Shown piece after piece: positions 15,837-23,127 of a stretch of 36,155 nucleotides of DNA. The position numbers and the translations under genes were made by a program. The notes beneath the pieces are model-generated. The model did no database searches, was not told where the DNA came from, and saw only the letters and a program-made list of their open reading frames with translations. Origin of the DNA: CAYOKT01 sp964404605 (GTDB taxonomy: Bacteria; Electryoneota; Electryoneia; Electryoneales; Electryoneaceae); NCBI GenBank assembly GCA_964404605.1, contig CAYOKT010000025.1, forward strand, positions 1-36,155, given 5' to 3'. Position 1 is the first letter of the stretch. Every line of letters begins with the position of its first letter.

Positions 15837-15868
15837 AACCGCTTGCACTTGCAAGCGGTTTTTCTTTT
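15837..15868 (+). terminator. Terminator between regulator and efflux operon
   Basis: AACCGCTTGCA (15837-15847) pairs perfectly with TGCAAGCGGTT (15850-15860), an 11-bp stem closing on CT. A run TTTCTTTT follows. The tail merges with the -24 element of the next promoter. Confidence 0.75.
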
Positions 15869-15883
15869 GGCATCCCGTTTGCT
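15867..15883 (+). promoter_or_regulatory. Sigma-54 (-24/-12) promoter of the efflux operon
   Basis: TTGGCATCCCGTTTGCT. The -24 GG and -12 GC are separated by exactly 10 bp, as sigma-54 requires, and 10 of the consensus bases (TTGGCA, TTGC) are present. Transcription would begin near 15894, just before the ribosome site GGAGAG at 15908-15913. Confidence 0.75.
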
Positions 15884-15922
15884 GAAAGGTTGGCTGACGA
15901 AAACAACGGAGAGTGCAATACG

Positions 15923-17278
15923 GTGGGTATTTCTCGCTATGCCAGATTGAGAAGCTCAGGCGGTGGGCCATTGCGGATGGCGGTGGTCCTTTTTCTCATC
16001 GGCGGTCTGCTTCCGCTGTCCGGCCTCGCGGACGCTTCGGGAGGGGTGATCGAGCCGGACCCGCAGCTCGCCCGTCACATCGCCGAAGCCGTGGACAACA
16101 ACCCGGATCTCGCGGGCCGTCGGGCGGAGGAGTCCGCGGCGCGCGAACGGATCCCCCAGGCCGGAGCCTGGTCCGACCCGATGGTGACCTTCGGGCTGAT
16201 GAACCTGCCGGTGAACAGCTTCGACCCGGCCCAGGAGGCGATGACGGGAACCTGGGTGACCCTCAGCCAGATGGTGCCCCTCACGGGCAAGTTCTCCGTG
16301 AAGCGGGCTGTCGCCCGGCGGGAGCTGGAGCGGATCACGAGCGGGCGCAGCGAGGGCGAGTTCCAGGTCGCCGAGGCCGTGATGGAGGGCTGGTACGACT
16401 GGGCCTACCTGCGCTCGGCGACCGCCACGCTGGACACGACCATCGCCCTGCTGGACGACCTGCTCCGTATCGCGCGGCGGAAGTATGAGACCGGCAGGGG
16501 GCTGCAGCAGGACATTCTCCGCGCCGAGACAGAGAGGACCCGGCTCGAGGACCGCCGCGCGGAACTCGCACAGCGAACCCTCACCGCGGGGCGGCGCTTC
16601 GCGACCCTGCTGGGGCGGGAGCCTGGTGAGGCGCCCGACCCGCCGGCGGGGATCGACGTGCGGTTCACGCCGCTTTCGCTCGAGGAGCTCGCCGAGAAGC
16701 TCACCGGGGGCAATCCCACGCTCGAGAAGGTGCGGGCCGCCCTGGCCGCCTCCGAGGAGAAGGTGGAGCTGGCGGAGCGCCTCTGGTGGCCGGACCTGAA
16801 GCTGAGCGCCGGGTACGGCTATCGCCGGCCCGCGCCGGGCGGCGTGGAGCGGCCCGATTTCTTCACCGCGACCGCGGGGATCACCCTGCCGATCTTCGGC
16901 GCCAGCAAGCAGGCGCCTGCGGTGCAGGAGGCCCGCGCCCTCGCCCGCCGGATGCAGGCCGTGAAACGGGACGTGGAGCTCCGGCTGCGCCTTCGCCTCG
17001 AATCCCTGTTGGATGAAGATACCCGGCTGGAGCGGCAGATCGAACTCTACACGGGGGGCGTCCTCCCGCAGGCGGAGGCGACTCTCGCCGCCGCCACCGC
17101 GTCGTACACCGTGGGACGGGCCGATTTCGAGGCCCTGTTGATGGCGGAGACGGCCCTGCACAACGCGCGGCTCCAGCGGCTCGCGCGGATCCGTGACCGG
17201 GCGAAGGTCAGGGCGGCGCTCGCCGCCCTGGTCGGAGAAACGTGGATGACCGGAAAAAACGAACCTTCAGGTGAATAG
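15923..17278 (+). CDS. TolC/CusC-type outer-membrane efflux protein
   Basis: Outer-membrane channel of a tripartite metal efflux pump, 451 aa. I start at the GTG at 15923 because GGAGAG lies 9 nt upstream. The more upstream TTG at 15890 would precede the predicted transcription start. The signal peptide core is MAVVLFLIGGLLPLSGL, with no lipobox cysteine, unlike the lipoprotein CusC of E. coli. The mature protein shows two repeated helical-hairpin halves (heptad-rich, for example about 60-130 and 240-330). SQMVPLTGK and ITLPIFGASKQ are the usual strand-turn segments of this family. It is the first gene of the efflux operon; the membrane-fusion gene follows 9 bp later. Confidence 0.92.
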   Translation: MGISRYARLRSSGGGPLRMAVVLFLIGGLLPLSGLADASGGVIEPDPQLARHIAEAVDNNPDLAGRRAEESAARERIPQAGAWSDPMVTFGLMNLPVNSFDPAQEAMTGTWVTLSQMVPLTGKFSVKRAVARRELERITSGRSEGEFQVAEAVMEGWYDWAYLRSATATLDTTIALLDDLLRIARRKYETGRGLQQDILRAETERTRLEDRRAELAQRTLTAGRRFATLLGREPGEAPDPPAGIDVRFTPLSLEELAEKLTGGNPTLEKVRAALAASEEKVELAERLWWPDLKLSAGYGYRRPAPGGVERPDFFTATAGITLPIFGASKQAPAVQEARALARRMQAVKRDVELRLRLRLESLLDEDTRLERQIELYTGGVLPQAEATLAAATASYTVGRADFEALLMAETALHNARLQRLARIRDRAKVRAALAALVGETWMTGKNEPSGE

Positions 17279-17287
17279 GACGAAGCG

Positions 17288-19251
17288 ATGAGACGAAAGA
17301 CGAGATTCCTGGTTCCCGCGGCGGGCTTGCTCCTGCTGCTCTCGGCGGTGGTGGTGGGTTTCACCCTGTCGGCCGGCAACGCGGGGGAGGCCGCTTCCGC
17401 CCCGGAGGCGAAAGCCATTGACAACCCCTACGTCTGCGCGATGCACCCCTACGAGGTGCAGGAAGGCCCCGGGGAGTGCTCCCTCTGCGGAATGACCCTG
17501 AGCGAGGTGGTGGGGCACAAGCCGGGCACCCCGGCCCCGGGCGTGGACGACCTCTATGTCAGCAGCGGGAACCCCCTGTTCGTCCATGAGGGTCCCGGCA
17601 CGGATCCGAACGACGGCTCTCCGCTGGTCCCGATCACCGAGTCCCCCTATTACCAGCCGCCCGCGGGTGCCGCCGAGGCCGGAATGGGTGAAATGCCCGG
17701 CATGGCGGATACCCCGAAGACGGAGAACGACCACGACGCCATGAGTCATGCGGCGGGCGGCGCTGCGGCGGGAGGGGGAAAAACCCTCTACACCTGCGGC
17801 ATGCNNNNNNNNNNNNNNNNNNNNNNNNNNNNNNNNNNNNNNNNNNNNNNNNNNNNNNNNNNNNNNNNNNNNNNNNNNNNNNNNNNNNNNNNNNNNNNNN
17901 NNNNGCGGCGGGCGGCGCTGCGGCGGGAGGGGGAAAAACCCTCTACACCTGCGGCATGCACCCTGAGGTCATCCAGGAGGAACCGGGCAACTGCCCCCTC
18001 TGCGGGATGAAGCTGACCCCGGTCCGCACCGGTGGCGGCACGATGTCCGGGGGCTCCACGGCGGCCGGAGGGGGAGAGCGGGAGATCGCCTACTGGGTCG
18101 CCCCGATGGACCCCAGCTTCGTCTCGGACAAGCCGGGGAAATCGCCGATGGGCATGGACCTGGTCCCGGTCTACAAGGGGGACCTCAACACCGGCGTCGT
18201 CCGTATCGACCCGGTGACCCTGCAGAGCATCGGCGTGAAGACCGAGATCGCCCGGCGCCGCGACCTCGCGCGCGAAGTGCGGTCCAATGGAACCGTCGCC
18301 TACCCGGAAGACGCCGAGGTTCGTGTCAACTCGAAGATTTCCGGCTGGGTGGAGCACCTCTATGTCGACCGCACCGGTGACCCGGTGGAGGCCGGGCAGC
18401 CATTGCTCGACATCTACAGCCCGGAACTGGTCGCGGCCCAGGAGGAGTACCTGCTGGCGCTCGAGAACGCCGAGGCGCTGGCCGGCGGCGGGCTGGAACG
18501 CGTGGCGGAGAGCGGGCGGAAGCTGCTCGCCGCCGCACGCCGCAGGCTGGAGCTGTGGGACATCTCGACCGGCCAGATCGACTCCCTCGAGAAGAACCGC
18601 CAGGTCCGGCGGACGATGACCCTCTACAGCCCCGCCGGCGGGATCATTTTGCACAAGAACGTGGTCGAAGGCGCCGCGGTGAAGCCCGGAATGGACCTGT
18701 TCACCATCGTGGACCTCGACACCGTGTGGGTGCTGGCGCAGATCTACGAGTTCGAGCTGCCCTGGGTGCGGGTGGGCGACCCCACGGAGGTGAAATCGCC
18801 CTATGACCCGGACTACGGCTCCCGGGGAAGGGTGGAATATGTCTATCCGACGCTCGATGCGAAGACCCGCAGCGTCCAGGTCCGGATCGTCCTGCCCAAC
18901 CCCGGCTTGCAGCTCCGCCCGGACATGGTCGTGGATGCCCGCATCGCATCGAACCCGCGGCGCTCCGTCCTGGCGGTGTCCAAGGAGGCCGTCGTCCGCT
19001 CCGGGGAACGGGACCTCGTCTTCGTCTCCCTCGGCGAGGGACGCTTCGAGCCGCGGGAGGTCAGGCTGGGCGTGGAATCCTCCCGGTACTACCAGGTCGA
19101 AAGAGGGCTGAACGAGGGCGAGAGTGTCGTCACCTCCGCCCAGTTCCTGCTGGACAGCGAAGCCAACCTGCAGGAAGCGATTCAGCGTCGCCTGCGAAAG
19201 CGGATGGTTCTCGCTTCGGAGGGCGGCGCCGGCGGCGAAACCGGGAACTGA
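17288..19251 (+). CDS. CusB-type membrane-fusion protein with heavy-metal-binding domains, interrupted by assembly gap
   Basis: Periplasmic adaptor of the Cu/Ag efflux pump. After a membrane anchor (MRRKTRFLVPAAGLLLLLSA) come three heavy-metal-binding motifs. They are YVCAMHP with CSLCGM, YTCGMHP with CPLCGM, and a Cys-less YWVAPMDPSF with SPMGMDLVPVY. A Met/His-rich linker (EAGMGEMPGMA) lies between the first two. The adaptor body follows (barrel-sandwich VNSKISGWVEHLYV, helical hairpin, beta-barrel). The 100 N at 17805-17904 are flanked by an identical 55-bp sequence. Removing the N run and one copy (155 bp) restores one continuous 602-aa frame; read straight through, the frame is lost. So this is one gene, not two fragments. 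Several metal-binding domains before the adaptor are more than E. coli CusB carries. Confidence 0.9.
17750..17804 (+). repeat. 55-bp sequence at the left gap edge
   Basis: Identical to 17905-17959. It is the end of the left contig and codes AAGGAAAGGGKTLYTCGM-like sequence. Exact 55-bp identity at both gap edges points to unmerged contig ends. Confidence 0.95.
17805..17904. other. Assembly gap (100 N)
   Basis: Exactly 100 N, a placeholder size. It is flanked by identical 55-bp ends, so real missing sequence may be zero. A collapsed tandem duplication of a metal-binding domain is the alternative. Confidence 0.95.
17905..17959 (+). repeat. 55-bp sequence at the right gap edge
   Basis: Second copy of 17750-17804. 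Superimposing the copies shifts the right side by 155 bp and puts both halves of the adaptor gene in the same frame. Confidence 0.95.
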
Positions 19252-19267
19252 ACCTGCGGCGAAACAC

Positions 19268-19294
19268 GGCGCTCCCTCCCCGGGGAGGGGCGCC
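19268..19294 (+). promoter_or_regulatory. Intercistronic hairpin between adaptor and pump genes
   Basis: GGCGC-T-CCCTCC pairs with GGAGGG-GCGCC around a CCGG loop: 11 bp with one bulged T. No T-tract follows. It could stabilise the upstream message or lower read-through into the pump gene. Confidence 0.5.
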
Positions 19295-19360
19295 GGAACG
19301 GCGAGGGGGGCGTGGTAAACAGCCTCCGCAACCTCAGAAAACGGAATTGAAACGAATCTC

Positions 19361-22300
19361 ATGAACCCGATTGAACGCATCATCGACGGCAGCATCCGGA
19401 ACCGTCTTCTTGTCATCCTGGTGACCCTTGCGGTGGTCGCGATGGGGGCCTATGCGCTGTTCACCATGCCGGTGGACGCGATCCCGGACCTCTCCGACGT
19501 GCAGGTGATCGTCATCGCCGACTACCCGGGGCAGTCGCCCCAGGTGGTCGAGGACCAGGTGATCTACCCCCTGACCACAGCGCTGCTCTCGGTGCCGTAT
19601 GTCAAGGATGTCCGCGGTTACAGCTTCTTCAACTACGGCATGGTGTACCTGCTGTTCGAGGACGGCACCGACCTCTACTGGGCGCGCAGCCGGGTCCTGG
19701 AGTATCTCAACCAGGCGGCGCAACGGATGCCGGAAGGCGTCACCCCGCGCCTCGGACCCGACGCCACCGGCCTCGGGTGGATCTATCAGTATACCCTCCA
19801 GTCGGACCGCCACAGCCTGGCCGAGCTGCGCAGCCTGCAGGACTGGTACATGCGCTACGAGCTGCAGACCGTGCCCGGTGTCGCGGAGGTCGCCAGTGTC
19901 GGCGGGTTCGTCAAGCAGTACCAGGTGGTCGTCGACCCGGACCGTCTCGCCTCGTTGAACATCCCCCTGCGCAAGGTGAAGATGGCGCTGAAGGCGTCGA
20001 ACAACGATGTCGGCGGCCGTCTCATCGAGATGGGCGAGACGGAGTTCTTCGTCCGCGGGCTCGGCTACCTGAAGGGGCGCGATGACCGCGAGATCATCTC
20101 CCAGATCGAGAAGGTCGTCCTCGGCCTGGGGCCGGGCGGGAAGCCCATTCTCCTCAAGCAGGTCGCCGACGTGCGGGTCGGACCCGAACTGCGCCGGGGC
20201 ATCGCGGAGTGGGACGGCGAGGGCGAGGTGGTCGGCGGGGTGGTCATCCTGCGCTACGGCGAAAACGCCCTCGCCACCATCGAACGAGTCAAGGAACGGC
20301 TGGAGGAGCTGAAGGCGGGCCTGCCGGAAGGGGTGCGCATCGTCCCGGCCTATGACCGCTCCGACCTGATTCATCGCGCCATCGACACCCTGAAGGGCAA
20401 GCTGACCGAGGAGATCATCGTCGTCGCCCTGGTGACGATCCTCTTCCTGCTCCACTTCCCCAGCGCCCTCGTCGCCCTCTTCACCCTCCCGGCCGGGGTG
20501 TTGATCGCCCTGCTGGTGATGAAGTGGATGGGGATCAACGCCAACATCATGAGCCTCGGGGGCATCGCCATCGCGATCGGCGTGATGGTGGACGCCTCGG
20601 TTGTCCTCGTCGAGAACGCCCACAAGCACATCGAGCGCGACCGGGGGAGGAAGAACCATATCCAGATCATCTCCGAGGCCTCCCGCGAGGTCGGCCCGGC
20701 GCTCTTCTTCAGCCTGTTGATCATCACCGTCAGCTTCTTCCCGGTGTTCAGCCTCCAGGCGCAGGAGGGCCGCCTGTTCAGCCCCCTCGCGTACACCAAG
20801 ACTTTCGCCATGGCCGCCTCGGCGATCCTGGCGATCACCATCGTCCCGGTGCTGATGGTGCTCTTCGTCCGCGGCGGGATCATGAACGAGCAGCGCAATC
20901 CCCTCTCGCGCTTCTTCATCGGGACGTACCGCCCCGTGATCCGCTGGGTGTTGCGACGGCCCGCGGCGGTGATCGCCGCCGGGATCATCATCTTCCTGCT
21001 CACCCTCTGGCCCTGGAGCCGCCTGGGCAGCGAGTTCATGCCGCCCCTGAACGAGGGCGACCTGCTCTACATGCCGACGACGCCCCCGGGCCTCTCGCCG
21101 GCCAAGGCGCGCGAACTGATCCAGCAGACCGACCGGATTATCGCCTCCTTCCCCGAGGTGGACCATGTCTTCGGCAAGATCGGGCGAGCGGAGACCGCCA
21201 CCGACCCCGCACCCCTCTCGATGATCGAGACGACGATCACTCTCAAGCGGGACCGGAGCGAGTGGCGCGAGGGGGTGACGTTGGACTCCCTCGTCCGCGA
21301 ACTCGACGCCGCGATCCAGTTCCCCGGCCTGACCAACGCCTGGACGATGCCGATCAAGACGCGCATCGACATGCTCTCCACCGGCATCAAGACCCCGGTC
21401 GGAATCAAGATCATGGGCGAGGACCTGAACGAGCTGGCCCGCGTGGGCGAGGAGGTGGAGGCGGTCGTCGCCGGGGTGGAGGGGACCACCTCCGCCTATG
21501 CCGAGCGCGTGGTCGGGGGCCGGTATGTGGACATCGACATCAACCGTGACTGGATCGCCCGGTACGGGCTCACCATCGATGACGTGGAGGATGTGATCAA
21601 GTCCGCCCTCGGCGGGATGAATGTCACCTGGACCGTGGAGGGCCAGGCGCGGTACCCGGTCAATATCCGTTACCCGCGCGAGCGGCGGGATGATCTCTCG
21701 GACATCAAGCGCGTCCGGGTGCCGATCCCGGGCGGGGGGACCGCGCCGCTGGCTCAACTGGCGGAGATTCGCATCGTCGATGGTCCGCCGATGATCAAGA
21801 CGGAGAACGCGCGCAAGACCGTGTGGGTCTATGTCGATACCCGTGACAGCGACATCGGCGGGTTTGTCGCCCGGCTGCAGAAAGCGGTCAGCGAAGAGGT
21901 CCGGCTCCCCGCGGGGTACTCCCTCGTCTGGTCCGGCCAGTTCGAGTACATGGAGCGCGCGAGCCGCCGCTTGCGGCTGATCGTCCCGCTCACCCTGCTG
22001 GTCATCTTCTTCCTGCTCTACGTTCACTTCCACAATGTCACCGAAGTGCTCGTGGTGATGCTCCTGCTGCCCTTCTCCATGGTCGGGGGGGTCTGGCTGA
22101 TGTACCTCCTCGGGTTCAACACTTCGGTGGCGGTGGCGGTCGGCTTCATCGCGCTGCTCGGGCTGGCGGCGGAGACCGGCGTGGTGATGCTGGTCTACCT
22201 GGACGAGGCCTTCGGCCGCTTCAGCCGGGAAGGAAAGATGCGCACCCGCACCGACCTGCGGGCGGCGATCATGCAGGGGGCCGCCGAGAGGGTCCGCCCG

Positions 22301-22546
22301 CTGCTGATGACCGTCTCGACGACCCTCATCGGCCTGCTGCCGATCATGGTCGGCACCGAGACCGGCTCGGAGGTGATGAAGCGCATCGCCTCGCCGATGG
22401 TCGGGGGACTGATCTCCTCGACGATCCTGACCCTGCTGATTCTCCCGGCGGTCTACTACTACATCAAGCGCGGCAAGGTCGAGCCGGACCCGCCAGAGCC
22501 GGCCGGGGGGAACGCCCCGGAGGGGGAACCGGAGCCCGCGGTGTGA
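19361..22546 (+). CDS. cusA: CusA-type Cu(I)/Ag(I) efflux RND transporter
   Basis: Proton-driven inner-membrane pump of the heavy-metal RND family, 1061 aa, normal length. It has MPVDAIPDLSDVQVIV at the N-terminus and 12 membrane segments in two halves. Proton-relay Asp411 is in VMVDASVVLVENAHK in TM4. The three methionines that carry Cu(I)/Ag(I) in E. coli CusA (573, 623, 672) correspond to Met571 (LLYMPTT), Met621 (APLSMIETT) and Met671 (RIDMLSTGIK), so a monovalent-metal pump is much more likely than a zinc/cobalt CzcA. The start ATG is 109 bp after the adaptor gene. A metal-binding protein gene follows 85 bp downstream. Confidence 0.96.
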   Translation: MNPIERIIDGSIRNRLLVILVTLAVVAMGAYALFTMPVDAIPDLSDVQVIVIADYPGQSPQVVEDQVIYPLTTALLSVPYVKDVRGYSFFNYGMVYLLFEDGTDLYWARSRVLEYLNQAAQRMPEGVTPRLGPDATGLGWIYQYTLQSDRHSLAELRSLQDWYMRYELQTVPGVAEVASVGGFVKQYQVVVDPDRLASLNIPLRKVKMALKASNNDVGGRLIEMGETEFFVRGLGYLKGRDDREIISQIEKVVLGLGPGGKPILLKQVADVRVGPELRRGIAEWDGEGEVVGGVVILRYGENALATIERVKERLEELKAGLPEGVRIVPAYDRSDLIHRAIDTLKGKLTEEIIVVALVTILFLLHFPSALVALFTLPAGVLIALLVMKWMGINANIMSLGGIAIAIGVMVDASVVLVENAHKHIERDRGRKNHIQIISEASREVGPALFFSLLIITVSFFPVFSLQAQEGRLFSPLAYTKTFAMAASAILAITIVPVLMVLFVRGGIMNEQRNPLSRFFIGTYRPVIRWVLRRPAAVIAAGIIIFLLTLWPWSRLGSEFMPPLNEGDLLYMPTTPPGLSPAKARELIQQTDRIIASFPEVDHVFGKIGRAETATDPAPLSMIETTITLKRDRSEWREGVTLDSLVRELDAAIQFPGLTNAWTMPIKTRIDMLSTGIKTPVGIKIMGEDLNELARVGEEVEAVVAGVEGTTSAYAERVVGGRYVDIDINRDWIARYGLTIDDVEDVIKSALGGMNVTWTVEGQARYPVNIRYPRERRDDLSDIKRVRVPIPGGGTAPLAQLAEIRIVDGPPMIKTENARKTVWVYVDTRDSDIGGFVARLQKAVSEEVRLPAGYSLVWSGQFEYMERASRRLRLIVPLTLLVIFFLLYVHFHNVTEVLVVMLLLPFSMVGGVWLMYLLGFNTSVAVAVGFIALLGLAAETGVVMLVYLDEAFGRFSREGKMRTRTDLRAAIMQGAAERVRPLLMTVSTTLIGLLPIMVGTETGSEVMKRIASPMVGGLISSTILTLLILPAVYYYIKRGKVEPDPPEPAGGNAPEGEPEPAV

Positions 22547-22569
22547 ACGCGAGAAAGTTCGGGGGGAAA

Positions 22570-22598
22570 GGAACTTACGGGAAGTTCGGGCTTATAAA
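22570..22598 (+). promoter_or_regulatory. Candidate internal promoter with operator-like inverted repeat
   Basis: TATAAA at 22593-22598 could be a -10. Its upstream side holds GAACTT-ACGGG-AAGTTC (22571-22587), a perfect 6-5-6 inverted repeat. Another AAGTTC is at 22555-22560. The repeat sits where a -35 would be, so it may be a repressor or activator site. Confidence 0.4.
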
Positions 22599-22631
22599 CT
22601 CTGTCAACTTTGCCATCACAAGGAGAAAACG

Positions 22632-23084
22632 ATGAAGAGCAGAATCGGTTTGACCCTCGCGATCACCCTCGCGGTGGTCCTGACCCTCGGTCTCGGCATG
22701 CCCGGCCGGGCGCAGGACAAGGAGGAGATGCACGGCAAGGAGATGAAGAAAGAACAGATGCACGGCGAGGGGATGATGATGATGAAGGACATGAGCTTCA
22801 TCTTCACCGCGGATACCCTCTACACCTGTCCGGAGCATCCGCAGTTCGTGACCGACAAGCCGGGGCGGTGCGGCATCAGCGGATGCGACGCCGAACTGGT
22901 CAAGATGAGCGAAGAGGCGGTGAAGAAGCTGCGCGAATCGCACCCGAAGGCCTGCACGATGTGCGGCCTGGTGTTCCCCGGTGATTCGAAGGTGGATCGC
23001 TGCCCCTCCTGCAACATGGGCCTGAAGCCGGTGCAGAAGCCCGCCGAAGAGGGCGCGAAAAAACACGAGATGCATTCGCATTGA
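22632..23084 (+). CDS. Periplasmic heavy-metal-binding protein
   Basis: A 150-aa exported protein with a signal peptide (about 1-27, MKSRIGLTLAITLAVVLTLG, cleaved near GRAQ). The mature N-terminus is Met/His/Lys-rich (EEMHGKEMKKEQMHGEG). Then comes a heavy-metal-binding motif YTCPEHPQFVTDKPGRC. A second half has two zinc-ribbon-like pairs, CTMC and CPSC, with CNMGLKPV. The tail is His-rich (HEMHSH). It probably hands copper or silver to the pump, a role filled by CusF in E. coli, but it is not a CusF homologue. It follows cusA and may also have its own promoter. Confidence 0.8.
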   Translation: MKSRIGLTLAITLAVVLTLGLGMPGRAQDKEEMHGKEMKKEQMHGEGMMMMKDMSFIFTADTLYTCPEHPQFVTDKPGRCGISGCDAELVKMSEEAVKKLRESHPKACTMCGLVFPGDSKVDRCPSCNMGLKPVQKPAEEGAKKHEMHSH

Positions 23085-23108
23085 GCGGGATGCAGGCAAC
23101 AGTATAAA
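23081..23108 (+). promoter_or_regulatory. Candidate promoter for the His-rich secreted protein
   Basis: TTGAGC (23081-23086), 16-bp spacer, TATAAA (23103-23108). The -35 overlaps the stop codon of the preceding gene. Transcription would start about 13 nt before the ATG at 23128. Confidence 0.4.
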
Positions 23109-23127
23109 GAGAGAAAGGGGTATTGCC

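Noticed and set aside
15890..15892. TTG start for the CusC-like gene
   Set aside because: It would precede the predicted sigma-54 transcription start near 15894; the GTG at 15923 has a good ribosome site.
19334..22033. Minus-strand open frame of 899 codons opposite cusA
   Set aside because: The + strand is unmistakably a CusA pump; the antisense is a composition shadow.
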